Shown in pieces: positions 13,001 through 23,415 of a stretch of DNA of 64,000 nucleotides. How positions within the stretch are numbered: position 1 is the first letter of the stretch; each line of letters opens with the position of its first letter. The stretch is from Proliferodiscus dingleyae. Taxonomy: Eukaryota; Ascomycota; Leotiomycetes; Helotiales; Lachnaceae. Where the stretch lies: NCBI GenBank assembly GCA_003988795.1, contig QYAK01000014.1, positions 558,001-622,000 of the forward strand, given 5' to 3'. A program made the position numbers and the translations under genes. Below the pieces are notes generated by a model. It had not been told where the DNA came from. It saw nothing but the letters and a program-made list of their open reading frames with translations, and did no database searches.

Positions 13001-13233
13001 ACATTCCCGAAGCTTCTGGTGCAAGCTCAGTGAATTGGGCGCACGAGACGCACGGGCTGATGGGAGGACATGCCCGAAGTAGAGGCTCAACGGTTGGGGA
13101 GGGACACATTGATCCTCGTACAGGCTTTGTGAGCACAATGGCTATGGCAAGGGATGATGAGCTCGAGGGAGGCAGTCTGCCGTGGACTGGGCCGAAGAGG
13201 GCTATGACGGAACAGACCAAACATCCAAAGTAA
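10096..13233 (+). CDS. MscS-family mechanosensitive channel with EF-hand (fungal Msy1/Msy2 type)
   Basis: The model is join(10096..10767,10819..11396,11448..13233), 1011 residues; introns are 51 nt each, with GTATGT and GTAAGA donors. The ATG at 10096 sits in CACAATGG context and starts MATPAATPDD. The N-terminal 170 residues are charged and polar (cytosolic); transmembrane helices follow from about 175 onward on both sides of the first intron. An EF-hand loop with canonical spacing (DKDLNGDISMEE) is at 470-481, directly before two hydrophobic helices and the MscS pore/beta-domain signature (about 525-585, ending FVKHPFDVGDRV). The final 300 residues are a disordered Ser/Gly/Arg-rich tail. 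Homologues in fission yeast sit in ER membranes and regulate calcium and survival under hypo-osmotic shock; the EF-hand suggests calcium control here too. The family call is firm; localisation is inferred from homologues. Confidence 0.95.
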
Positions 13234-13682
13234 AGTAAATAGTGGAGGGTGCATCGTGGGATTGAATTTAGCGGGCGTTCTGATCAGAAGATCAATTAGA
13301 GGCGGGATAGACTGGGGAAGGTATAATGACATAGACGGATAGATAGATAGAGAGGTTGTAATGCACGGCATATAGGAGTTCTATAATTTGTTCGCTCAAT
13401 CCACTTTTGGCTTTCTTCGTCTTTCTTCGTCTAGAACGGTCATAGAAGCATTCACCAGCTGCTTTCCCAGACTGCTTTCTGCGCTACCAAGATGTGCCAG
13501 AGATGAATACAAACTACAATCTTCTTCTACAACTCAAATTCCTCCTCCAAGACTATCATGCGCATCTGTACTTTCTACAACCAAATCGTGTTCTCAGTCT
13601 TGCTGTCTCGTCCTGGAACTCTCCCACCCCCTACCCTGCTCTACGCACAGACTGCAATCGGCAGTTTCCCCCTGAAGTCGAC
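13234..13682. other. Intergenic region between MscS and ELMO genes
   Basis: About 450 bases hold the 3' end of the channel gene and the probable leader of the ELMO gene. A short GATA repeat lies at about 13338-13352. The frame of the next gene stays open upstream to a possible ATG at 13503, but that peptide looks like translated leader. Confidence 0.5.
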
Positions 13683-16061
13683 ATGCCAAGCGACAACTAC
13701 TTCCACGCACCACCACCCGCGCCCTCGACTCTTCCTCGAATTCGCAGACCCAAACCCAAACCCAAACACAGACCGAATCCGAATCCCTCGGAGTCGATCA
13801 TCTCCTCTCCCTCATGTACAGCTTCCAAAGAGCCCAGCAAGCCAATTGACGTCGAGCCTGAGATCGACCCCCACGAACAAGACATCATGGACGCAGCAGA
13901 CATCCCCTCCCTCCTCGCGCGGCTCTCGAGCGACGAGGACGCCCTGCGCAAGATGGCCGTCTTCAAGCTACAATCCTCCATCAACGATCCCTCCTTCGCA
14001 GATCTCTTCATCTCCTCCGGCGGCCTCACCATCCTGCGCCGCCTGATCATGACGACCGGCGGCAACACGCTCGCCTACTCGCTGCAGAGCCTGAGCCGGC
14101 TCCTCGAGGTCGACATGGGCTGGGAGATCTTCGAGTCGCCCGGCAGCGGCGAGCTCGTCGAGCGCGTCGTCGAGCTCATCGTCACGCACCCGCTCGTCAA
14201 CATCCTGCGCGGCGCCATGAGCATCCTCGTCGCGGTCGTCGCGCACCCGCAGAGCATGGCCAAGGCCAAGGTCAAGGCCAGCGCGCCGGGCGCCTTTGGC
14301 TTCCGCGCGCTCAAGCCGGCCGTCGCGGTGTACCCGCAGTTCTTCGAGATGGTGGTGTCGCAGCTGCACTCGGCGGATCACGCGCTGTGTGCGAATGCGC
14401 TGATGCTGCTGAATGCGCTCATGCGCGACGCGATCAAGGACGGGGGCGGGGGGAAGAGCACGGGGACGGGAGAGGAGTGGCCGAAGTTCATCAAGCGCCT
14501 GCAGGATCTAGGCGTCATCAAGGCGGCGTACGTGCTGATGCAGAGCTCGGCGCTGCAGGACCTGGCGCTGCCGCTGCAGGATTTCCAGGCTCTGTCGAAG
14601 GTGTTGTTGCGGAAGTGGATGGATGTCAAGGTCGATCTGGAGAGGCCGGAGCACAGGAGGGCGCTCAAGGGCCTGCATCTGGCGAGCGCGCCGGAGAAGA
14701 AGGAGAATGGAAGTGGCGGCGGAAGTGTGAGCAGTAATGGAAATGGGGCAGCGAGAGTGGAGGAGATGGCGAGCGAGAGCGAGAAGAGCAGGACAAAGGG
14801 GAGCAGAAGGCACAATCCGGAGAAGTGGAGAAGGCTGGGTTTTGAGACCGAGAGTCCGGCTTGGGAGTTTGATCCTACGGGGTTCTTGGGAATGATGGAC
14901 CTGACGGACTACGTGCGGAAGCATGAGGACGGATTCCAGAAGCTGCTCTTGGAACAGAGTTCGCGGCCTATGCATGAGCGATGTCCAATTGCCAGAGCAA
15001 GCCTGGCCGTCACGCTCATCTTGTACGAGCACTTCGAAGTGGACAAGTCCGACGTGGAAGATGCGAAGGGCTATCTGGTGTTGGATGGTATGAAGAACTA
15101 CGACAAGATATTCAGGCCACTGCTACTACAATGGTCAAGGCTGCACACGTCGAGTCTACAAGCCTTCTTCAGGCTATGGAAAGCGACGGGGGCAGAACAA
15201 GCCGACTTTGACAAGGTAGCGGAGCTCGTCCGAATACTGGTCGAGCAAGTGGTTGGCCAGGCCTCGCGCACCGCGTCCGTCGAGGAGGTCGAGGAAGAGC
15301 TGGCCGAGTTCGAATACTCTCGCCTCCGCGAGCTCCAGATGGAGATACTAGAGCTGACTTTCGAGGATGAGTGGGGCCAGCATCTGCACCAAGTCCGCGA
15401 CGAGCTCAAGCACGAGGCTCTGCAATTCGTCAAGGAACAGCGCATCCGCTCTCTGCTCTCCGGGACCTGGTTCCCTCGCGCCGCAGAGTCCAGGAGACCA
15501 TCTGGCATGCCCTGGCGCTTCGTGAAGCTATCGCACAACAGAAGGTACCTCCACTACGCAGACTTCGAAGCCCAGACGAGCCACGACCCCTCGCTGGACG
15601 AACTGCACGAGAAGATCGACCTGGGCACCATCAGCTCCGTGGTCAGCAATGTAAGTGCTGGCGCCACCGACGACGGCTCGTCGCTATCCTCCACCTCCAC
15701 CTCGACGATAACAAAACCAAACCGCACCACCGCCTCCACCACCAAGATCACCATCAACTCCTTCGCCAGCTCGTCCAGCAGCTCTACTCCCACCGAGCGT
15801 CCCATCCTCACGCTCATGCCCGTCACCCACAGCCTCGCGAGCGAGTGGCTGGACGGCCTGCTCATGCTCCTCAACCAGGCGCCCATCACGGCCGAGACCA
15901 ACAAGCTCGTCGGCCTGGTGAGCGAGTACGGCTTGAAGATCCGCCTGCTCAACGTCAGGCTCGACGATGGCGGCGGCGGTCTCAGGGATAGAGATGGAGC
16001 TGGAGCTGGCTCGGTACCCAGCCGGGAGGGCTTGGATGAGGATTACTACTACGAGGTTTGA
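13683..16061 (+). CDS. ELMO/CED-12-domain protein (armadillo-like + ELMO + PH)
   Basis: A single exon encodes 792 residues from ATG 13683 (MPSDNYFHAP). The next in-frame ATG at 13887 (MDAADIPSLL) is the other plausible start, because the strongly conserved part begins there. Residues about 70-330 are helical armadillo-like repeats. The ELMO domain spans roughly 398-560. A PH-like domain follows at about 590-760, interrupted by a Ser/Thr-rich loop. ELMO proteins partner with DOCK-type exchange factors to activate Rac/Cdc42-class GTPases, so a role in polarised growth and actin control is likely but inferred. The first half has high GC at third positions compared with neighbours. A GTAAGT at 15651 looks like a splice donor but lies in an open frame, so I left it unspliced. 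Confidence 0.9.
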   Translation: MPSDNYFHAPPPAPSTLPRIRRPKPKPKHRPNPNPSESIISSPSCTASKEPSKPIDVEPEIDPHEQDIMDAADIPSLLARLSSDEDALRKMAVFKLQSSINDPSFADLFISSGGLTILRRLIMTTGGNTLAYSLQSLSRLLEVDMGWEIFESPGSGELVERVVELIVTHPLVNILRGAMSILVAVVAHPQSMAKAKVKASAPGAFGFRALKPAVAVYPQFFEMVVSQLHSADHALCANALMLLNALMRDAIKDGGGGKSTGTGEEWPKFIKRLQDLGVIKAAYVLMQSSALQDLALPLQDFQALSKVLLRKWMDVKVDLERPEHRRALKGLHLASAPEKKENGSGGGSVSSNGNGAARVEEMASESEKSRTKGSRRHNPEKWRRLGFETESPAWEFDPTGFLGMMDLTDYVRKHEDGFQKLLLEQSSRPMHERCPIARASLAVTLILYEHFEVDKSDVEDAKGYLVLDGMKNYDKIFRPLLLQWSRLHTSSLQAFFRLWKATGAEQADFDKVAELVRILVEQVVGQASRTASVEEVEEELAEFEYSRLRELQMEILELTFEDEWGQHLHQVRDELKHEALQFVKEQRIRSLLSGTWFPRAAESRRPSGMPWRFVKLSHNRRYLHYADFEAQTSHDPSLDELHEKIDLGTISSVVSNVSAGATDDGSSLSSTSTSTITKPNRTTASTTKITINSFASSSSSSTPTERPILTLMPVTHSLASEWLDGLLMLLNQAPITAETNKLVGLVSEYGLKIRLLNVRLDDGGGGLRDRDGAGAGSVPSREGLDEDYYYEV

Positions 16062-17381
16062 AAAAAAAATTTGCGAGCGGGCGAAGACGCGGGGAGAAGA
16101 GGAAGGGGGGGGGGGGGAAGCTTTTTTTTTCTGCTTTGATTTTGATACCCACCTGTTTTTTTTATTTATTTCCTTCTTCTTTGGTTATTTATGATCAATC
16201 CCCCTTCGAGATTTTCTTTTTTTCTTGGGGAGATATATATTGATCCCTATACGCCATGCTTCAATGGTACTATAGATCAGGGAAGGAAAGCGAGCGGCTA
16301 GAGCAATACCACTGTACAGTACTGTGTAGGCTCTCTCTATATAAATAGATAGATATAGCTGCGCTGTGGGAATGAACTTTTGTATATAGTACAGTACATA
16401 CTCCTGCGATTCCAAAAAAAAACGGAAACAGAATCAAAATAAATAAATATACTAGTCGAATCGATGGATTGATACAACTCGGAAATGTATTTTTGGCGGG
16501 ATCAAAGTAAAATATATAAATCGTGTCATTCATTGGATTAATTAGCACGAAACCCCTCCCCCTCCCCCCTCTTGATCGGTGGATTATGCGACCTGCATTA
16601 GATCAGCATCAGCCTCTTGGTTCTCTAACCCCTGAACCCCTTTTTTTTCTGTTCCACCCGCAGCCTCTCCCGCCGCCGGACCTGCATGGTAAGCGAGAGT
16701 GGAAACGGAAAACGTAAACGTATTGGACCAGCCAGAGCAAGGCAAGAGGCAGCCCAGCCCAGCCCGGGATCTTACCCAGGATCTAGATTAACACGCAAGC
16801 TGCATTCGCGTTTTGTCGTCACGTCTTTCCCCCACATTCGTATTTGCTGACTCTTGACTCTTGACTCCTTCTTTTCCTTCTCTCTCTCTCGCTTCTCCCT
16901 ATATCGTTGCTGCTCCCCTTCAACTCTTTTATTACATTGATTTTTTATCTTCACACTTTTTATATTTGGCTCCTCTGTTGCCTATCAATTCGCCACATCA
17001 TTAAACTTACCTCCTTTTTTTTCTTTTCTTTCCATCGGCACGCCCGGAAAATGGCTGCTGATTCAAGACTTGAAATCCTTTGATTCTGGTGGATATTTGC
17101 GGTTCAGCACGAATCCCCTCCCACCTTTTAATTAAGAAAGAAAAAAGTACGTCAATTAGGACTTTGTCTATTTATATACCCCGATGTAATTGTGTTTTTC
17201 ACGATATCCACCGAAGAGCATCATTTGTCCCAACTCCAGATACATAGCTTCATTTAGTCCTTGCTTTATATGGCCGCATAATTCTGAATACTGTATTAGC
17301 TCACCAAGAACCGCGACGTTTTGAATTCTCCTAGCGCTCGAACGGCCGTCCGCTATATATGTACCGGTGCCGTCCGGGAAG
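16062..17381. other. Intergenic region with homopolymer and microsatellite tracts
   Basis: No gene is supported. The stretch contains a 13-nt G run at 16105-16117, several T runs, a GATA-type microsatellite near 16343-16355 and TC-rich sequence at about 16860-16905, consistent with a 3' end followed by a promoter and pyrimidine-rich leader for the mannosyltransferase. Confidence 0.6.
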
Positions 17382-18884
17382 ATGTTGAGGATGGCGTCTC
17401 CGCGCATTCGCATCCTGACACTACTCGCCGTCCTGACCATACTCGCGCTCCTCTTCGAATGGCACTACCAATACTTCTTCCCCCAGGCTCAGTCACTGCT
17501 GCCTTCTTTCAAGAACCCGCTCAATCCAGATTATACTCCAAAGACGCCTCTCGCAGACGATTACACCTACGACCCTGACCTCGATTTCTGGTCGCAGTAC
17601 GCTTCTCTCCTCGCGGGAGCAGCCCCGCGCGTCGATCCTCCTGTCCTCACTCAGGCAGCTAGAGCGGGGTTGAAAGAGAATATAGGTAATGATGTCTTGA
17701 CTCCCATCAATCATCTGGAGTGGAGTGATACAGATATTCGGAGCATGAAAGAGACGCACGAGTGGCTCGTTGCACAGATCAGAGAGCATCCACCGCAACT
17801 ACAGTACGAACCCGGGACAAAGGGCATCGTGACCTCTGCGGGTGGCAAGTACTTCCCTGTCCTGCTCGTCAGCTTGCAGATGCTGCGGCGGACGGGGTCT
17901 ACACTTCCTGTAGAGATCTTCTTGAAGGATAGAGAAGAGTACGAGGAGCTGGCCTGCAGCCATCTGTTCAACGATCTGGGCGCCAAGTGTGTCGTCTTAT
18001 CTGAGCTAGTGGGCGGTGCTTCTTCTTCCAAGACCAGATTCCACTTCGAGCACTACCAGCTCAAAGCCTTCGCCATGCTCTTCTCGTCCTTCGAAGAAGT
18101 CCTCTTCATGGACGCGGATAACTTCCCCGTCGCGGACCCCGAGCAGCTCTTCTCCTCCACGCCCTACGTCGAGACTGGACTCGTGCTCTGGCCAGACTAC
18201 TGGACCTGCACAGCCTCGCCCTTCTTCAACGCCGTCGCAGGACTGGAGGAAGACCTGCTGATGTACCGCCCGACCATCGAGGCCGGTCAGGTGATAGTGG
18301 ATAAGAAGCGGCATGCCAGCACGCTGGGTCTGACGGGATACTACAACGCCTATGGGAAGGAGTACTTCTACCGCCTCCTCACCCAAGGCGGGCCGGGAGA
18401 AGGCGACAAGGAGACGTACGCTGCCGCCGCCCTCGTCCTCGGCGCGCCATTCCACACCATCGACCGGCTTCCGCAGCCGATGGGTATCAGGAACGAAGGC
18501 GCTGCCGTGCTACAGTTTGCGCCGCCAGAGCAGCAGGCATCATCGGAAGAAGGACAGAAGAACAAGGACACGCCCATGTTCGTGCATGCCTCTTGGCCGC
18601 CGAAGCTGAACCCCATGCACAACTTCCGCAAGCAGAGGCAGTGGGGCGCGGAGGAACAGAACGCGAAGCTGTTTGGCGAGGACCTGGAGAGGCATGTCTG
18701 GGGGCTGATGGTCGAGATGGCGTGTGACGAGAGTATACAATTTAGAGACTGGGGCGATAAGTCGACGGGTGACGAGGATGAGAAGATCGGGGTGTGTGAG
18801 CAGACGAGAGAGAGCTATCGATGGATGTTTGGCGTTCCGTATACAAATACAGATACAAATGGGGATACAGATGGGGATACGTAA
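17382..18884 (+). CDS. GT71 alpha-mannosyltransferase (MNN2/MNN5-like), Golgi type II membrane protein
   Basis: A single exon encodes 500 residues from ATG 17382. The first 30 residues are a short basic cytosolic tip and one hydrophobic signal anchor (ILTLLAVLTILALLF), the usual Golgi glycosyltransferase topology. The catalytic region carries family hallmarks: YFPVLLVSLQMLRR, a DxD-containing block FMDADNFPVADPEQLF, then TGLVLWPDYW. Enzymes of this family use GDP-mannose to add alpha-1,2-linked mannose branches to N-glycan outer chains or wall mannan; the exact linkage here is inferred. The C-terminal tail ends in a short GDT-type repeat. Length is within the usual 450-600 residues. No partner genes are adjacent. 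Confidence 0.92.
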   Translation: MLRMASPRIRILTLLAVLTILALLFEWHYQYFFPQAQSLLPSFKNPLNPDYTPKTPLADDYTYDPDLDFWSQYASLLAGAAPRVDPPVLTQAARAGLKENIGNDVLTPINHLEWSDTDIRSMKETHEWLVAQIREHPPQLQYEPGTKGIVTSAGGKYFPVLLVSLQMLRRTGSTLPVEIFLKDREEYEELACSHLFNDLGAKCVVLSELVGGASSSKTRFHFEHYQLKAFAMLFSSFEEVLFMDADNFPVADPEQLFSSTPYVETGLVLWPDYWTCTASPFFNAVAGLEEDLLMYRPTIEAGQVIVDKKRHASTLGLTGYYNAYGKEYFYRLLTQGGPGEGDKETYAAAALVLGAPFHTIDRLPQPMGIRNEGAAVLQFAPPEQQASSEEGQKNKDTPMFVHASWPPKLNPMHNFRKQRQWGAEEQNAKLFGEDLERHVWGLMVEMACDESIQFRDWGDKSTGDEDEKIGVCEQTRESYRWMFGVPYTNTDTNGDTDGDT

Positions 18885-19886
18885 GGAAGGAAGCGGGAAC
18901 ATTTGTATAGTTGGGTTTGCAAACAGAATAAGCTTTGGAGGGTTATTTTTTCTCGGGATTACGGTAGGCGGCGTTTTTTGGGGGGATTTTGGGGATTTTG
19001 GAGTTCGTGATAGGGATGATGGACTATTTAGGAAAAGAATTCTGGGTATTATTGTACAGTACAGCACAATAGACTTCCCGGATATATGAGATATATATAC
19101 AGTAGTTTCACATTTCATGCGCATATAGGCTTCTTCTTCTATTAGCTGCACTTAAATGGGGAATGAAGTAAGGTTCTAAATTGGAACGATAATCTGCTTT
19201 CTTTTCTTTTCTGTTTCTGTTTCGAATGAGCTGATACTTGCATTACGCATCACGCGGGGGAAATTTCCGGGATATAGCTTGTTATATTCGTTCAATGGGT
19301 TGTTTTTGGGGGGGGGGGGGGGGGGAATTATGAAGATTATTTTATTAATACGTTTTATTTTATCTAACTGATCACGTATATAACATAAAATGGTTATACG
19401 TGTGGCGTAAGTCAGGTTCCTTGACTGGGGAGAGGGCGCGTTACGCGCACCCGCCTGAGCCTTTGGCGTTCTCGAGTTTGGCCAGTCTTGCTATTACGTA
19501 GCAAGCCTAGCCTTACTCTCGTACGCCTCCTGGCAGGCCTTCTTAATACTTTATTTTTGGTTTGTTGAAGTCATATAAATATCACGTGATTTTAGAGGCC
19601 TATGCAAATCCAAGTGATGGAGCACGGCTTACAAGGCACAAGGCGTTTAGTTTTCTTATTATCTAAGTATAGCTATTCTTGAACTCACTGACTAAGCCAT
19701 GTTTAAATGACCACCAGACCGAATCTTTGCACATGATCTGTCGCACGTGATTGTTACTCAGCCTCGTCCTTTCATCTGAAGCTGTCATCTTCATGCCCTA
19801 TGATCTATTGACTACCTTGCATGACGTATCTGCTGTACTTGCATTCTTAGTCTTCTCAGTGCTCCTCGATCAGATAACTTTCCATT
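18885..19886. other. Intergenic region with 18-nt G tract and CACGTG palindromes
   Basis: No gene is supported. There is an uninterrupted run of 18 G at 19308-19325, AT-rich sequence around it, and two CACGTGA motifs (about 19583 and 19744), the first inside the palindrome ATCACGTGAT. The last 300 bases are the upstream region of the HET receptor gene. Confidence 0.6.
19308..19325 (+). repeat. Poly-G tract, 18 nt
   Basis: Eighteen consecutive G residues, flanked by T-rich sequence on the left and AT-rich sequence on the right. The exact length may be affected by sequencing error. Confidence 0.85.
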
Positions 19887-22800
19887 ATGCGTCTGCTAAA
19901 GCTCGTTGGGCCGGACGACTTCAGACTGGTCCAAGTTCCTACCCACAATGACCTTCCCTATGCCATACTCTCGCACACTTGGACATCGGGTCAGGAGGTC
20001 ACTTACGAAGATCTTATAACTGGCAGTGGAAGAAGTAAGAGTGGTTTTGAAAAGATCAAATTTTGTGGAGAGCAGGCTACCAAGGATGGCTTCCTATATT
20101 TTTGGGTAGACAGTTGTTGCATTGATAAGTCGGATCCTCAGGAGATTTCAATAGCAATCAACTCTATGTTCCGCTGGTATCGCAATGCGAAGAAATGCTA
20201 TGTATATCTTGCAGATGTATCTACTCCGGGTGATGAAATAGATACTCAGGCCAACCAAAGCACATGGGAAGGGGCTTTTCGGAGAAGCAGATGGTTTACC
20301 AGAGGCTGGACACTTCAAGAACTAGTTGCTCCAGCAATAGTGGGATTTTTCTCAAAAGAAGGCAATCGACTAGGTGACAGACTGTCACTAGAAAAGCCTA
20401 TCCACGAAATTACCGGAATTCCAACCAAGGCCTTACAAGGATATTCCGCTTCCGATTTCAGTATAGATGAACGGAAAGGATGGGCAGCACAACGCCAGAC
20501 AACAGAAGAAGAAGATTTAGTGTACTGTCTTTTAGGTCTCTGCGAGGTGTCTATGCCAGCCATCTATGGTGAGGGAAAGGAGGCCGCACTGAAGCGGTTC
20601 CAAATGACAGTGAGGGGATTCTCGAACAGTAGCGAGCAGAGAAATTTGACAGGTATGCTAGATCTCATATGCCCCGATCTATACTAAGTCCTGTTATATA
20701 GACAGTAAAACTCCTTTCATTGTGCCATTTGAGAGAAATCCCAACTTCACGGGTCGTGAGCTCCAGCTTGCAAAACTTGAAAAGGAGCTCTCTAAACAAG
20801 GCCAAACTACACGACTGGCTATTACCGGGCTTGGCGGTGTGGGCAAAACACAATTGCTACTCGAGCTTGTCTACCGAGTCAGAGATAAGCATAAGAGTCG
20901 CTCAATTATCTGGATACCGGCAACGAATATGGAAAGTCTCCACCAAGCATATCTGGACGTGGCCCAAAAGCTTCGTATACCCGGTTGGGAAGACAAGAAG
21001 GCGGATGTAAAACGGCTTGTGCAAGAGTACCTGAGCAAAGAAAATACCAGGCAGTGGCTTCTTGTGTTTGACAACGCTGACGATATTAACATGTGGATTG
21101 GTCACTCCAGTCGTTTGATCGAATACTTGCCAAAAAGTGAGCATGGATGTGTCGTGTTCACAACACGAGATCGCAAGGCAGCTGTCAAGCTCGCAAAGAA
21201 TGATATCTTTAAAATACCTGAGATGGAAGAAACTGTGGCTACACAATTACTGCAAAAAAGTTTAGTGAATCCAGACCTGGTCAAAAATCGACCAGATACG
21301 GAAGCTTTACTTATAGAGCTTACTTACCTTCCATTAGCTATTGTTCAGGCAGTGGCATATATCAACGAGAATGGAATAGCCCTTTCTGACTATCTATCCC
21401 TCCTAGCAGAGCAAGAAGAAGACGTGATCGATCTGCTTAGCGAAGAATTTGAGGATGACGGGAGATATCACAGTATAAAAAATCCAGTAGCTACTACGTG
21501 GCTGATCTCATTTGAGCAGATCCGGCAGCGCGATCCTCTTGCGGCCGATTATCTGTCATTTATGGCTTGTATAGATTCAAGGGACATCCCACAATCTCTA
21601 TTTCCCGCAGGTCTATCCAGGAAGAAGGAAGTCGATGCAATTGGGACTCTCGATGCATACTCTTTTATCACCAAGCGCTCGGCAGACCAGGCTCTTGATC
21701 TTCATCGGCTAGTCCATCTCGCGACACGGAACTGGCTTCGAAAGCAAGAGCTAATTACTCAATGGACCGAAAAGGCTATTACGCGATTAGAAGAAGTCTT
21801 CCCCGACGATGACCACCAGAACCGAAGTATATGGAGAATATATCTTCCGCATGTACAATCTGTGCTAGAACCTGATGTTTGTAAAGATCTGGAGAGTAGA
21901 GGCAAACTAGCACGGAGATTTGGGATGTGTCTTCTACAGGATGGATGGTATGATAAGGCTGAAAAGCAGTTTGTCGAGGCCTATGATACGGACAAGAGGG
22001 TGCTGGGCCAGGAGCATCCCGACACGCTCACGAGCATGGCTAACTTGGCCTTGACGTACTGGAATCAGGGCCGCTGGAAGGAAGCGGAGGACTTGAAAGT
22101 GCAAGTAGTAGAAATGAGGAAGCAAGTATTAGGCCAGGAGCATCCTCTTACGCTTTTGAGCATGGCTAACTTGGCCTCGACGTACTGGAATCAGGGCCGT
22201 TGGAAGGAAGCAGAGGACTTGGAAGTGCAAGTAGTAGAAACAAGTAAACGAATATTAGGCCAGGAGCATCCTAATACGCTTTTGAGCATGGCTAACTTGG
22301 CCTCGACATACAGGAATCAGGGCCGTTGGAAGGAAGCGGAAGACTTGGAAGTGCAAGTAGTAGAAACGAGTAAACGAATATTAGGCCAGGAGCATCCTAA
22401 TACGCTTTTGAGCATGGCTAACTTGGCCTCGACGTACAGGAATCAGGGCCGTTGGAAGGAAGCGGAGGACTTGGAAGTGCAAGTAGTAGAAATGAGGAAG
22501 CAAGTATTAGGCCAGGAGCATCCTAATACGCTTACGAGCATAGCTAACTTGGCCTTGACGTACCAGGGCCAAGGCCGTTGGAAGGAAGCGGAGGACTTGG
22601 AAGTGCAAGTAGTAGAAACGAGTAAGCAAGTATTAGGCCAGGAGCATCCTGATACGCTTTCGAGCATAGCTAACTTAGCCTCGACGTACTGGAACCAGGG
22701 CTATTGGAAGGAAGCGGAAGATTTGGAAGTACAAGTATTAGAAACGAGTAAGCAAGTATTAGGCCAGGAGCATCCTGATACGCTAACGAGGATGGCAAAT

Positions 22801-22965
22801 CTTGCTTGCACCTGGAAAAGTCAAGACCAGCATGACAAGAGTCTTGGACTAATGGTTACATGTGTCCGTTTGCAGGAGAAAGTACTTGGCATAGACCACC
22901 CTGATACGGTATCTTCTCTTGCAACATTACGTAAATGGCAGGCAGAGCAAGAAATATCTAGATGA
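19887..22965 (+). CDS. HET-NB-ARC-TPR receptor (fungal NLR-like incompatibility-type protein)
   Basis: The model is join(19887..20652,20702..22965), 1009 residues; the single 49-nt intron has a GTATGC donor and a CTAAG branch point. Residues 1-250 are a HET domain with its three conserved blocks: LPYAILSHTW near 24-33, FWVDSCCIDK, and SRWFTRGWTLQELVAP. After the intron comes an NB-ARC module with Walker A GLGGVGKTQ at 298-306 and Walker B-like LLVFDNAD at 375-382. From about residue 670 the protein consists of 42-residue tetratricopeptide (TPR_10/12-type) repeats. HET domains trigger cell death after activation, and STAND proteins of this layout are candidates for vegetative incompatibility or recognition of foreign organisms; the trigger is unknown. 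The gene appears intact. An ATG at 19887 gives the standard N-terminus MRLLKLVGPDDFRLVQ. Confidence 0.95.
21943..22950 (+). repeat. 126-bp tandem repeat array encoding 42-aa TPR units
   Basis: Unit boundaries fall exactly every 126 bp (21943, 22069, 22195, 22321, 22447, 22573, 22699, 22825). The six central units (22069-22824) are nearly identical. Units at 22195 and 22321 encode identical peptides and differ at four bases, all synonymous A/G transitions. Outer units are diverged. The array lies entirely in the reading frame of the HET receptor. Confidence 0.95.
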
Positions 22966-23415
22966 CATTATGAATGAAAAATATATATCTATACCTTCGG
23001 ACTGCAAACACGCGAGGGCCACTCTGACTCGGCCACGCTTGTAGCTTCTCGCCTGAAAGCAAGCAAACTGTCTCTGACTCTTGCTCCAAATAACGAGAAA
23101 GTAATTCAGTTACTGGAACAAGAGTACTGTCAAATAGTATGACATTTATCTGGCAGGATTTCATTCTTTCACCGTAAAATAGAGCGAAGCTTTATGCTGC
23201 ATGATCTTGCAAAAATACTCTCTTTCTTGGAGGGTCCTAGGAAAACACGTCGAGAAATACAGAATATGATTAAATAGAAATAAATAGAAATATTAACATA
23301 TTCGCAAATTTAAAATCATTGGGACTCAAAATACCTAGGATTTATCTCGTTACAGGATACGTCTCGTTACGCAGGGACAGACGTTACAAGATTCCGAGGC
23401 CTTTGACTTGCTATC
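22966..23415. other. Intergenic region between convergent genes
   Basis: These 450 bases are AT-rich, include a short AAATAGAAAT repeat near 23272-23292, and carry no supported gene. Confidence 0.6.

Noticed and set aside
15651..15656. GTAAGT, a perfect splice donor inside the ELMO gene
   Set aside because: The frame is open through it, and the sequence after it encodes the expected continuation toward the PH-like domain; removing a segment is not needed.
13697..15952. Long antisense and alternative-frame ORFs over the ELMO gene
   Set aside because: They are shadows of a GC-rich coding region; the plus-strand frame contains recognisable ELMO and PH domains.
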